In this document: piece by piece, positions 20,531 through 30,648 of the stretch
How positions within the stretch are numbered: position 1 is the stretch's first letter
How the letters are laid out: each line of letters begins with the position of its first letter
Source: Pammene aurita
Lineage: Eukaryota; Arthropoda; Insecta; Lepidoptera; Tortricidae
Assembly: GCA_947086415.1 (NCBI GenBank)
Contig: OX352293.1
Location: 19,451,448-19,515,447, forward strand
Direction of reading: 5' to 3'
Length of the DNA stretch: 64,000 nt
Translations under genes and position numbers: made by a program
The notes under the pieces: generated by a model
What the model was told of the DNA's origin: nothing
Database searches by the model: none
Seen by the model: only the letters and a program-made list of their open reading frames with translations

Positions 20531-22758
20531 CAGAGCTCGGATTTTTCACGGCAAAACAAAACACTAGCGTAATTTAGCCAGTGCTTGAAATATTATTTTA
20601 TCGATATCGATAATTCAGAACTAGAAGAAATAAAAGTCACCAAATAAAATTAATATGTAATAAAACTAATAAAAACATTTGTATAAAGTTACTATATATT
20701 AGAAACAGACGCAATTTCTTCTTCAAAATCTACGTCAGTACACACAGCAGCACAAGACATTTTATTTGGGTAATAGTGATAGGAGTAGATGATCATTATC
20801 TTTTCAACATTCTCTGGGAGTAAACAGTTGCGTTTATCACTATAAATCCATTTATGAACACTAAATGTACGTTCAACTTCAGTTGACGTCAAGGGAGCAA
20901 ATTTATAGAATTCATTATCAGTTCGGGTAATATTTTCAGATATGTCTCTTAAAATTTCGTAATCAGGATTTCGTTCGAGCACGGCTTCAAATTTACGTAT
21001 CACTGGTAAAAGTTTACTCCAGTTTACGTAGCAACGAACAGTATCCAGAATGAGGAAGGATCCCGCAATGGATAAAGTCGAACATTGCAATTGTTCTATT
21101 GAAGAGGCTATTACTTCGTAGTTGTCGCGAATGAAATTTAACTCCGGTCGTAGTTTGCGTGTTTGAAAACATTTTTTTGCAGCTCTTATAGCTGCCGAGT
21201 CATTAGCAAGTATGGAGACGACATCACGTATTTGCTCATAGTATTGAGCGTAATATACCGCAGCAGATATCCAAGTTCCCCATCTGGTGATAATTGGCTC
21301 GGGAGGTAGGGGAATGGACGGATATTTTGCCTGAAAAAGGCGTACACGCTCTGGAGATTTTAGCAATATCTTTTTGACATTCGATATCAACCCATCCACA
21401 CCTTTGAAATTATCTCGCACTTCTTCGGCAACCCGGTGCAGACCATGAGCTAAACACGTAATGTGTTTCATACGAGGAAACGTTGCTTTTAAAATACGAC
21501 CGGCTTTAAGCATATATGCGGCACTATCTGTGCAAAGTAAAAGCAAATTGTTTACGTTATCATTGAAAGAATTTTGAAACAAAAATTTTAATTGGTTTAT
21601 TATTAGGTTTGCTATTGTTTCCCCATTTACCTTCTCTAAAACCTTCGACCCCAAAAGATAAAATTGCTTAGAACAATTTTTTTGCAAAGACCGAATCACC
21701 ACGTTTGTCACACATTTTCCCATGAAATCTGGTGTTTCGTCTATAGATATCCACAAATAATTGGTCTTGTTTACCTCTCTTATACCCTGTATAGTTTTTT
21801 TGTACACGAGATTTAAATAAATTTTTCGCAGGGTCGATTCGTCCGGTAAAGAAGTCATAGAGCAGTCGCAACATAAATACTTGTTAAAAAAATGACGAAA
21901 ATTATTGTTGTTGACTGTTGCCCATGGTACGAGTATGTTGCATGAAATAAAAAAATAATTAAATCGAAATAAAATTGATGTTTCCTATTTGGTTGCCCCG
22001 AACGGTAATTGTGGCGGTTGCTTTTCACATGATTCTCAATATTGCATTTCTTCAGTTTTAGATGCATATCGCACATAGAGCAGTATATAGTGGAGGTCAC
22101 TTCATTATAGACTAACTCAGGGTGATTTTCAATCCACGTTTTGATCCGATCTTGTACATTACTCATTTTTGTATTAATTGATACCTTGCAATATTAAGTT
22201 ATTATACGTATATCCAACACGTCGGATTCAATGCGTTGCGAAATAAATAATACCTAGATGCAATTTACGTTTTATACGTAATGAAATGACAGTTAAAGTG
22301 TGAATGTCATATGTCATGTGAGATGAAATTTGCAGTCGTTTCTATCATTTTAAATGAGGTGGTATAGTTACTTCGTTCTAAGTTGTACATGCAGACCTAC
22401 CTCTTTGTTGCTCGACTATGGCAAAGCTAAAATGAAAAGTTATTTTATTACTTATACAGGATGTCCGGTAATTAATGCACAACCTTCTAACCCCCAGTAG
22501 GTCACCTTAGACTGGTCAAAAATATTGATTTTGAGCTCTAGTAAGTCTCCTGTTTTTCGAAATTTTCGCACGTTTGTTAGTTTTTAAATTTTGACATTCA
22601 CACTGATAGGTGTACCATCGAATAAAAAAAGAAAAAATGTACTGAGGCAATACCTGTCATATACTCTAGTAAGACTCGATAGGTGTCGATAAAATAATAT
22701 TTCAAGCACTGGCTAAATATGCTAGTGTTTTGTTTTGCCGTGAAAAATCCGAGCTCTG
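20531..22758 (-). mobile_element. Complete hAT DNA transposon, 2228 bp
   Basis: Both ends carry CAGAGCTCGGATTTTTCACG as inverted repeats. They are identical for ~38 bp and near-identical for about 75 bp (20531-20606 and 22683-22758). The insertion is flanked by a perfect 8-bp duplication CTAATTAC (20523-20530 and 22759-22766), the hAT signature. The single transposase gene reads leftwards. The element sits between two inverted copies of the palindromic module. The ~500 bp right of the gene are non-coding and include an ACAGGATGTCCGGTAATTA block near 22460 that may be an older inserted sequence. Confidence 0.95.
20692..22166 (-). pseudogene. hAT transposase, CGGBP1-like type, with one apparent frameshift
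   Basis: Two minus-strand frames together make one transposase. The upstream frame starts at 22166 with MSNVQDRIKTW and has a BED-like zinc finger C29-X2-C32-X13-H46-X5-H52. The downstream frame is open from about 21960 to 20692; its first Met is at 21858, but the homologous sequence (PWATVNNNNFRHFFNKY, PDESTLRK) begins before that Met. The two frames meet in an A7/T7 run near 21949-21955, so a one-base slip there explains the break. In the 388-residue part I see SIDETPD (Asp40), CTDSAAYM (Asp111), C135-X2-H138, ITRWGTW (190s), and the C-terminal dimerisation motif LTSTEVERTFSVHK (323-336). The zinc finger and PDESTLRK match my recollection of the CGG-repeat-binding-protein-1-like transposase group. 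Whether the slip is genuine, a sequencing error or bypassed cannot be told here. Confidence 0.88.
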
Positions 22759-23115
22759 CTAATTACGTACAGTTGCATACACTGCTTTATCTACACTCAT
22801 ATTATATATCCTAAATGAAGTGTTAGGAAACCATAGAATGACCGCCATTGCACCGCCATGGCCAACTCGATTGTGCCGGCGGTCGGGCGGGCGCGTGGCG
22901 TTGGTCGGGAAGGAGGACAGGATTTACATTATGTTATCAAATTCGATGTTCGGAATTTGAAACTCATAACGTATCAATATATGAGCATGTAAAGTTAAAA
23001 TTACGTTACTGCCACAGATATAAAGCTTATCATAGTAAAATCGGTTGTGGTAATGCTAGCCATTGCCTACCATTTTTGAACACGTTTTAGAGGACTAACA
23101 ATGTGAGTGTAGATA
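22759..23115 (-). repeat. Palindromic module, right copy beside the hAT element
   Basis: Resumes at CTAATTACGTACAGTTGC and runs TTTATCTACACTCATATTA, the ATGACCGCCATTGCACC region, and out to AATGTGAGTGTAGATAAA. It is inverted relative to the left copy at 20281-20530. The shared short frame is open on the minus strand for its last ~45 codons (ending VYATVRN), but its N-terminal part is broken by a stop near 22931. Confidence 0.75.
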
Positions 23116-23174
23116 AAAAACATTATATTACAAAACCATATTTGGCAAACACTTCATTTAATAAATCATCGTGG

Positions 23175-23314
23175 TACAGTCGCCATCAGATACATCGGAG
23201 CGGCCAAGGTGGTCACAAATATCTGAACAACGCCTCTATTGTCAAGGCGACAAAGTGCATGTTCGGATATTTTTGAGTACCGTGGCCGCTCCGACATATT
23301 TGATGGTGTCTGTA
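23175..23314. mobile_element. MITE with TA ends, 140 bp
   Basis: TACAGTCGCCATCAGATACA at the left mirrors ATATTTGATGGTGTCTGTA at the right. Inner arms CGGAGCGGCCAAGG / CCGTGGCCGCTCCG and ACAAATATCTGAAC / TTCGGATATTTTTG also pair. The TA target site and near-complete palindromy fit a Tc1/mariner-type MITE. Confidence 0.85.
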
Positions 23315-24530
23315 TACGCCATTCATACATGTAGTACTACATATATGAGTACTACACATATTATTAGAATAATAGGTAATATGTTCTAGTTAAATAAATA
23401 TGACTATAATTTTCGAGATAGGTGCGACGACGAGCGAAGCGAGGAGGAGCGTGTTAGGTGAACTGCGAGCTAACAGTGAGCAAAACCGAACGACCAAAGC
23501 GAGCGTGCCGTAGTAGTGGTGAGCACCAGAACCGATGCCGGAACCATTTATGAAACAATAGTTTATCCAATGACGTTTTGCAAAATAACTGATTTTAAAA
23601 ACGATTTATTTAATCTTTATTGCACGAAGGAAATCTTATCGTACATAAACCGAACTTAATGCCAAAAGGCAAAGCGGAGAGGTTGTGGCGGTGTTATTAT
23701 ATATTCGACATCATACATTTGAAAAGATAGGTAAATAATTTATTTGATTACTGCAATAACACACAATACAAAAAGAGCAAAAATATAACAATAACACATC
23801 AGAGAATAAGTTGAAATTAAAAAAAATAAAGAAATAAACAACAGATGAGGTACCCAGTTAGAAAGTTTGTGTGCGTTGCAGCAAAACAAAAGGGTTCGCG
23901 GCTCAGCTATTAGAGTAGCAAAAGATCTTACGTATAAACAATATATACAAAAAAGATACCTATAAAATATGCGTTATAATATGACAAAAATGCAAAAACA
24001 GGCAAAAATGCTCCGAGCAAGTTTGCGTTTAAAAATCTGTTGCTGGGAGTATTTTTCACATTACCAGAAGAGGGAAGGAGTTAGAGATAAAACCAGTGTG
24101 ATGGAAACAAGTAGAAAGAGACAAATTACCAGGCGAGCGTCACTGATAGTTGGAAATGTCAGATTACGTCAGTTTTTTAATTAATAATTTGTCGTTCAAT
24201 ATGTTTACAAAGGGTTAAAGTTACTAAATGTATATTTGTCGAGTAATTATTTATAAATAAGCATTTGTAGGAATGACAGGTTTGTTAAATGAATAGTTCG
24301 TAAATCGTTCTTTGTTAAGTGATTATTTGCGAAATGTTTTTGCCATTATATATAGTCCATCATTTTTGTACTGGCTGCGTGGTTACTAAACATATATACC
24401 ATTGTAAAACCTCAGCCGCGAAACTCGCTATTCGTATAGTTACGACGGCTTCATAATTAATTATTAACTGTTTTATTCAAAAATGGAGGTATTGCCTTTG
24501 TCTCACAATAATTTACTCTGAATTCTCAAA
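23315..24530. other. No gene; some GC-rich repetitive words
   Basis: Bases 23417-23530 contain GAGCGAAGCGAG-type repeats common in interspersed elements. Otherwise AT-rich. A 71-codon frame (23969-24184) has no domain. Confidence 0.45.
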
Positions 24531-24861
24531 CAATTAGATGATCAAACGAACTTACCTGAAGTGAAGTTCGATCTAAATTGTCATGTCTTCACTGAAAGAT
24601 TTATATTTATAAACGAAGGTAGTTGCCCTGCAACGTTACGACGTATTCGCACCCAGTTCGCCGGTATCGTAGAAAGAGAAAAAAGATATCTGTCTTCTTC
24701 TACGACACCGGTCGCTGGTCACCTCATTCTATTCAGAGCTTATTTCAACATTGTTATTACAGGGGCTCGTATGGGTAGGGTGGGACTCTAAATCTTTCAG
24801 CGAAGACATGACAATTTAGATCGAACTTCACTTCAGGTAAGTTCGTTTGATCATCTAATTG
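24531..24861. mobile_element. MITE family D with ~72-bp terminal inverted repeats
   Basis: CAATTAGATGATCAAACGAA at 24531 is mirrored by the right end at 24852-24861 and inward for ~72 bp, with one or two mismatches. The interior has a hairpin (GTATCGTAGAAAGAG / CTTCTTCTACGACAC). Directly outside the right end (24862-24905) the words TCATGTCTTCGC and GATTTATATTTATAAACGAAGG repeat the element's own left interior. A related copy lies at 34505-34660 on the other strand. No transposase is present. Confidence 0.8.
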
Positions 24862-25309
24862 TCATGTCTTCGCCTCAAGATTTATATTTATAAACGAAGG
24901 TAGATGTTTAGAGATATACAATGTTGAAATCGAAATCAATAATGAAATAAAACTTATGTTTTATATACTATAGTAACAAGTGCGTTACTATATATAATAA
25001 TGCTAGGCAATGCCCATTTAACGGTAACTAAAATACGAGAGTTCCACCCCATTTTGAATGACTCAACTGGATCGTTAATTATACTAAATTACTTAGGTAC
25101 CTAAACAAACCAGCTAAATAATGTTCTTAGCCAATATAAATGTATGATTTTACCTTGAAAAAAGTTGGCTAAGGAAGGTTGTTTTTTTTTTTTTATGTAG
25201 AAATTTACCAAGATCCAACATGGGTTTAACCATCGTGTGGCTATACCATAATTACTGTCATTCCATTAACATTTTTTTTTTATAACCGCCAAATTAGGAA
25301 AATATATAT
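24862..25309. other. Partial repeat of MITE D, then AT-rich spacer
   Basis: The first ~45 bp duplicate part of MITE D's interior. The rest holds no gene that I can see. Confidence 0.5.
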
Positions 25310-25780
25310 TTACTAGCTGTGCCCGCGGCTCCGCCCGCGTGGAATTCGGTCTGTGTCAGTAAGCGCCAAATTCACCCCTAATTTCTCTCCCGCTACCCTG
25401 GAGGCGGAACTTGAAGTAAAGTTGACAGATGGATACGCTAGAGGACAGTAGTCCTAATAAAATATTTTACAATTACCACTAAATGAAACTAAACTCAAAA
25501 ATTAATACTTTATTTTATCATATTTTTTGGCATGATTTAAACGACTTAGAGAGTAGAAGGTGTGGTGTATATGGGACGATACAGGACCACTTTTGTATTT
25601 ATAGTAATTTATACGTTCATGTCCATGGCAAATATCATCCAAATCGATCCTCCCGTCAAATCAGTCTAAGCATGAAAGGTAAGAACAGGCGCGGTTGAAA
25701 TATGGGTGTGGGGGGGAGGGCCCCCAAATGCAGAAATGATTTTTTTCTATTTGAGGTGCACTTGGAGGGGGGGGGGGGGT
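25310..25780 (+). repeat. Lepidopteran-type LINE 3' tail sequence
   Basis: ACTAGCTGTGCCCGCGGCTC at 25312, then CCGCCCGCGTGGAATTC, is a word I know from many lepidopteran genomes, at the edge of RTE-like LINE tails. Downstream is degraded non-coding sequence ending in a run of ~14 G (about 25765-25779). Confidence 0.55.
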
Positions 25781-26225
25781 TCATGACCCATGCAAATTTA
25801 ACTCAATCGAGTGTAGTGGCTACCCCCTAATATAACCTGGCTGGGGATTTTCTTAAATTGGAATTAGTAATCCTTAAGGGGTGATTTCCGGGATAACAAT
25901 GCAAAAAAACCGGTCAAGAGCATGTCGGGCGATGCTCAGTGTAGAGTTTCGTAGATGCCGCCCTGTTACAAAACATCTGTTCAAAAGGTCGTTTATTAAG
26001 GGATATTTGGCGGCGCTTACGTCATTTTACTATTCGACACTAACTTTCCCCATAATTCAAAAACGGCTGAACCGATTTTATTCAATATAGTATCTATTGA
26101 AAGTTCTTATCAGGCCTCACCAAATTTTAGCTTTCTAGTGCGAACCGTAACTGAGCTAGACCGCGGACAGACGGACGGACATGGCGAAACTATAAGGGTT
26201 CCTAGTTGACTACAGAACCCTAAAA
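25781..26225 (+). repeat. Interspersed repeat H, copy 1 (LINE-tail-like)
   Basis: Shares CGGTCAAGAGCATGTCGGGC, AACTATAAGGGTTCCTAGTT and GACTACAGAACCCTAAAAA with the repeat at 62382-63190. The end block GACGGACGGACATGGCGAAA with AAGGGTTCC is characteristic of RTE-type LINE 3' ends. No open RT frame remains. Confidence 0.6.
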
Positions 26226-26612
26226 AGAGATAAATAGTAGTCAGGGAGGGGCGGATTTTCATTACGTTACCGTAGGTAATAAATTTTCTTACGTTTTTAC
26301 CACACTGTCACAGATAATACACTGATGTTAGTGGTTGCAATAATGGTGGTAATAGGCATGGTAAATTGTTTTCATGTATGGTATCAATCGATTCGTTTTG
26401 TTATGAGGATCAAATGTCTATATGGGGCCAATTGCGTTAAAGCAACACATTAGTCAGAAATGAGACTTAAAGTCTGAGATTTGCATTTGTTTCTCAAAAC
26501 GCTCCTAATAAAATGACGTGCAAAAGTGACGTCACGACCACATAGTCGCCGTGTTTATAGTATGGAAAAAATATAAAAATTGCTATTTTTACAGTGAAAT
26601 ATTGCGTTTATG
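26226..26612. other. Spacer
   Basis: No gene or recognisable element. Confidence 0.45.
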
Positions 26613-26839
26613 TAGGGTAAATCGCCAGTTACTGGCCACTATCCAATAACTGGCCACCTGATACTCGTACTAAAAATGAACTCTGTTTACCTACAAACAA
26701 AGCTGAAGTAGAAACTGAAGGGTTTCAATAGCTGGCCACGTTATACTAAAATGAATTTTGTTTGTAGGTACGCAGAGTTCGTTTTTAGTATGAGGTGGCC
26801 AGTTATTGGACAGTGGCCAGTAACTGGCGATTTACCCTA
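26613..26839. mobile_element. MITE with TA ends, 227 bp
   Basis: TAGGGTAAATCGCCAGTTAC at the left is mirrored by GTAACTGGCGATTTACCCTA at the right. The arms continue through CCAATAACTGGCCACCT. ATACTAAAAATGAACTC-like inner arms pair as well, so most of the element is stem. TA flanks fit a mariner-type MITE. Confidence 0.85.
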
Positions 26840-27500
26840 TATGGTTGCAATACAATTTATTTTACAGTAAAATGTTAAAAATCGAATGCTATCATTGTTT
26901 TTTTTTTTATTTCGCACTTTAAAAATCGAAAAATTTTGAAACTTCGCAGCTTCATATGGGGTGGGGGGATTTTTTGAAGATGAAACTATCCTTTGTCCTT
27001 TCTCGAGACCCATACTATCTCTATACCAATTTTCATCTAAATCAATTCAGCGGTAAAAAAATCCTCATACCAACTTCCAACCCCCTTTTCATCCCCACAA
27101 GGGTTTGAAAACTATCCTATGAGGTTTCTCGAGACTCAAATTGTCTCCATACTCATTTCTATCTAAATCGTTTCAGCGGTTAAAAATTCTCCATACAAAC
27201 TTTCAACCCCATTTTCACCCCCACCAGGGTTGATTTTCGGGATTAAAACTATATATTATCCTTTCCCGGGACTCATACTATCTCTATACAAAATTTCATC
27301 AAAATCCGTTCAGCCGTTTTCCCGTGATGCGCGGTCAAATAAACAGACAAACAGATAAACAGACAAACAGACAAAAAATCTAAAAATTGTTGGAACGTAT
27401 TCTGTTATCGATTCTAAGTATCCCCAACCAACTTTTTTTCGATTATCTTCCATGTACAGACTTTCGACCCTCTTCAGCTTTATTATATGTATAGATATGT
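26840..27500 (+). repeat. LINE 3' untranslated-region-like repeats
   Basis: Several degenerate tandem units of the form CCCTTTTCA...GGGTTTGAAAACTATCC...CATACTATCTCTATAC...AATTTCATC...TTCAGC. This arrangement recurs at 60.1-60.8 kb. It ends in an ACAGACAAACAG-rich stretch (27336-27375). It looks like the tail of an RTE-type LINE; no coding part is left. Confidence 0.6.
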
Positions 27501-28130
27501 CCAGTACCTACGAGTACATCAAATATAATGATATGTAAATGTTACTTAAGAGGTTACTCAATATAAGGTATGTTGGTATTCAATTTATACACTTATATAA
27601 ATTTTATTTTGTGTTAGTCAAATAAACAACACGAAATTAGTAATACGATCTACAACTTTTGCTAGAAATTTTACAGGTCGATGATAGAGAAAAAGGTAAA
27701 TCTAAACAGGGTCTTTCCCATTTACGGCAGATGTTTCAAATAGTCTTCACTTTATGTTAGGTATAACTAGAGTAGTTATTGATTAACATCCAATATAAAT
27801 AAGCAAATGGGATGGCCATTTTCAACCAATTTTAAAGATAAATACCAGATATAAAGAAATAATAATACGAATTTATTACTGAAATCATGTAGTAATACTT
27901 ATGGCTTAAAATATCAGTCAGCTACCTACGTACTCAGGTAACAGGCTATTTTACTATCGAGTCAAACAACCTTTATGAAACGTCTCAATAACCCGTTTCC
28001 GTTGCTACCGAGCTTGTGACGTCACGAAATACTATGGTGAGTTCACCTGTCCTCCTTTACTTGAGTATCAAAACGATATTTGATCCTATTTTCCAATTGT
28101 ATTTTGGTATAAGTATATAATACGTATGAA
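27501..28130. other. AT-rich spacer
   Basis: No recognisable feature. Confidence 0.45.
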
Positions 28131-30648
28131 CGTGGGGTTACTGTAACAGAAATCAAAGAGTGCGGACTAGTTCAGTGTCCCGACGCTTATCATCCTCCGC
28201 TTGAGATCTCAGTTCCTCTTCTAGACACAAAAAATCCTATTAAGATCCAACCTAGTAATGTTGACTCGAGTCTCGACTGGAATTTCCCCAAAGGTAACTA
28301 TTTACTCCTTTATCAGCTTATGTCGGAGGTATCTTGGGAAGATGTCCTTAATATCCACGATGTTAACATTGCTATCGAACGTTTTTATGGCATAATATAC
28401 AGTCTTTTCGACAACTGCATACCTAGGAAATTGAGACATAGTAAGGCTTGTAGGCGCTATCCAATCTTACCGCAGACTTAATCAAGGATATTAAACGGAA
28501 AGCACACTTTCACCGTGAATGGAAACGTACAGGTAATAGTGAGATATATGGTGAATTTTCTAGGCTGAGGGCAGACATAAAGCTGAGGTCTGCGCTAGCC
28601 TACGAGAATTATGTCTGCAGAGTTCAAAGGAAAATAACATATGATCCTCGGTCGTTTTGGCAGCACGTCAGCAGTCTTAAAGCCAAAGGTGGATTTGAAA
28701 ACCAGGTTAGCTTTAATGGGAAAATGCATGAAGGAGCCGAGGCGGCACAGGCTTTCGCGGACTTCTTTTCAAGTGTCTTTCTTCCGTCGAAACCTCTACT
28801 TGATTATAGTAAGATCGTTAGGGACGACACAACATGTAGTGCTAATTATATAAACATTAGTACCATATCTCCTGAAGATCTACTAATAGCTATAAAACAT
28901 TTAAAGCCCCATAGCTCTCCGGGTCCTGATAATTTGCCTCCATATGTTATTAAGGGTTGTAAGGAATGGCTAATCGGGCCGCTAGTACACATTTTCAACC
29001 TGGCCCTTAATACCGGAGTTTATCCAAGTAAATGGAAGGTTACACGTGTGCGCCCCATTCCTAAATCGAATGAAACATCTAGTGTCGAGAATTACCGTCC
29101 TATTGCTATACTCTCATCAACTGCCAAATTATTTGAGTCAGTCGTGAATAGGCTTATTGCCCCTCAAGTTAAACCACATCTGTGTGACTCTCAACACGGT
29201 TTTAGGCCAAAGCGATCAGTTGAAACGAACCTGTTAACCATAGTCGACTCCATCTCGGAGCACTTAGATAACGGAATACAGGTTGATGTGCTGTACCTGG
29301 ACTTTAAAAAAGCGTTTGATCGCGTGGATAACGACATACTGTTGAGTAAGCTATGTAGTGTTGGCTTCTCGCCCAAGTTACTCCGGTTGTTTGCTAGTTA
29401 TCTACGCGACAGACAGCAATATGTGCAGCATGGTTGCTTTGTTTCCCAGCCCTATCACACGTGTTCCGGAGTTAGTCAGGGTTCGATTTTAGGTCCTTTT
29501 CTTTTCGGAGTTATGATAAACGATTTAGCCTCAGTCCCTAAGTTTGCTAGGTGTCTGTTGTACGCTGACGACCTTAAGCTAATCTACGGCGTACAAGAAC
29601 CCTCTGACTGTGCATCTTTGCAGGAGGACATTGACCGTGTTCATCAGTGGAGCACTAATAATAAGCTCCTCTTTAATACCGACAAGTGTTCGGTAATGAC
29701 TTTTAGCCGTACCCATAGTCCTTTGCACGCTACTTACCTCCTGGGGCCTGCAGCCATAACCCGTGTTCAATCTGTACGCGACTTGGGTGTCATCTTTGAT
29801 ATGCAACTAAACTTTCATGAGCACATGAAAGTCTTGGCTGCTGATTGCTATCGGAGATTGGGATTTGTTATCCGGAATGCGCGAGATTTTTATGACCCCA
29901 GAGCTATAAAGTTGGTGTATACTGCATTAGTCCGAAGCAAACTGGAAGCAGCGGCTATCGTGTGGAACCCGCACGAGGTCACGTATATCTTGCTTTTGGA
30001 AAAAATTCAGAAGGCCTTTCTGCGATTCTTCTATAAAAAAATATATCACTATTACCCATATCTATACCCTACAAAATTCTTGCTTGGCTCTTTGGGTTTT
30101 AACTCTTTAGAAGTTAGGCGTAACTATGGGCTGTTGATTACTGCCTGTAGCACTTGGCGTGGAAATTCGGACTGTCCTGAGTTAGTTGCACAGCTCGTAC
30201 GGCTGTTCGTTCCTTCTATAGCTCGAGCCAGATTCAATTTTCGACCTAGAGATCTGAATTTAATCGCTATGCCTGACACACGCACTGTTTCCCATAGCCA
30301 ATCTCCACTGGTTCGCGCTCTACAATACCTTAGCGCGCTCCTCGCATCAGCACCGGAATGTGATATTTTTGCGAGTAGTTGGATGTTTTTGCGTGAAGCG
30401 TGTATGAGGTTCTGTGAGGCGATGGATAAACGTGAATCTTCTGTATTCTAGGTTTGTTATTATTGATATTTTTTATCTTGTTATTGTTGTTGTACTAGTC
30501 AGTACACCTTTAATAGTTTAATGTTGTATAAGCATATTGTAAGGTATATAGTTATATACATTTGTCTTAAATTTCACAGTGCATTAGTACTAACTGTCAT
30601 GCTGTGTAAATGATTTTTTTACAATAAAAATAAAATAAAAATAAAATA
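28131..30648 (+). mobile_element. Non-LTR retrotransposon, 5'-truncated, with (AAAAT)n tail
   Basis: Starts within the C-terminal part of the endonuclease region (CGLVQCPDAYHPPLE at about 28161), runs through a full RT, and after ~170 bp of 3' untranslated sequence ends in AAAAT repeats (30624-30648), a typical LINE 3' end. Same family as 1-1745 (-). One small frameshift lies near 28461, so the insertion is dead upstream of the RT. Confidence 0.9.
28463..30451 (+). CDS. Reverse transcriptase (ORF2 C-terminal part) of the LINE
   Basis: Continuous frame with the first ATG at 28724 (575 residues from there). Homology begins upstream at 28463, so the ATG is not the native start. Counting from that Met: SSPGPDNLP (60s), VRPIPK and NYRPIAILSS (110-130), the palm motif LDFKKAFDRVDND with Asp193, GVSQGSILGPFLFG (about 250), YADD at 280-283 with catalytic Asp282-283, and RDLGVIFD (about 350); the C-terminal region includes KLEAAAIVWNPH and NSLEVRRNYGLL. 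No RNase H or zinc knuckle is evident. The upstream frame (28131-28478) encodes the endonuclease-RT linker and stops at 28479 because of a small deletion near 28461 relative to the intact copy at 1-1745. Jockey/CR1-like group; clade not assigned. Confidence 0.9.
   Translation, partial: NLTADLIKDIKRKAHFHREWKRTGNSEIYGEFSRLRADIKLRSALAYENYVCRVQRKITYDPRSFWQHVSSLKAKGGFENQVSFNGKMHEGAEAAQAFADFFSSVFLPSKPLLDYSKIVRDDTTCSANYINISTISPEDLLIAIKHLKPHSSPGPDNLPPYVIKGCKEWLIGPLVHIFNLALNTGVYPSKWKVTRVRPIPKSNETSSVENYRPIAILSSTAKLFESVVNRLIAPQVKPHLCDSQHGFRPKRSVETNLLTIVDSISEHLDNGIQVDVLYLDFKKAFDRVDNDILLSKLCSVGFSPKLLRLFASYLRDRQQYVQHGCFVSQPYHTCSGVSQGSILGPFLFGVMINDLASVPKFARCLLYADDLKLIYGVQEPSDCASLQEDIDRVHQWSTNNKLLFNTDKCSVMTFSRTHSPLHATYLLGPAAITRVQSVRDLGVIFDMQLNFHEHMKVLAADCYRRLGFVIRNARDFYDPRAIKLVYTALVRSKLEAAAIVWNPHEVTYILLLEKIQKAFLRFFYKKIYHYYPYLYPTKFLLGSLGFNSLEVRRNYGLLITACSTWRGNSDCPELVAQLVRLFVPSIARARFNFRPRDLNLIAMPDTRTVSHSQSPLVRALQYLSALLASAPECDIFASSWMFLREACMRFCEAMDKRESSVF

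Noticed and set aside
21668..21874. Alternative frame covering the start of the downstream hAT frame
   Set aside because: Out-of-frame shadow of the transposase; homology is clearly in the other frame.
24561..24791. Frame similar to one at 34470-34766 (shared FIFINEGSC and EREKRYLSSSTTP)
   Set aside because: The similarity is explained by near-identical DNA of the two MITE D copies, so protein conservation adds no evidence.
29191..29806. Antisense frames of 61 and 75 codons
   Set aside because: Shadows of the LINE reverse transcriptase.
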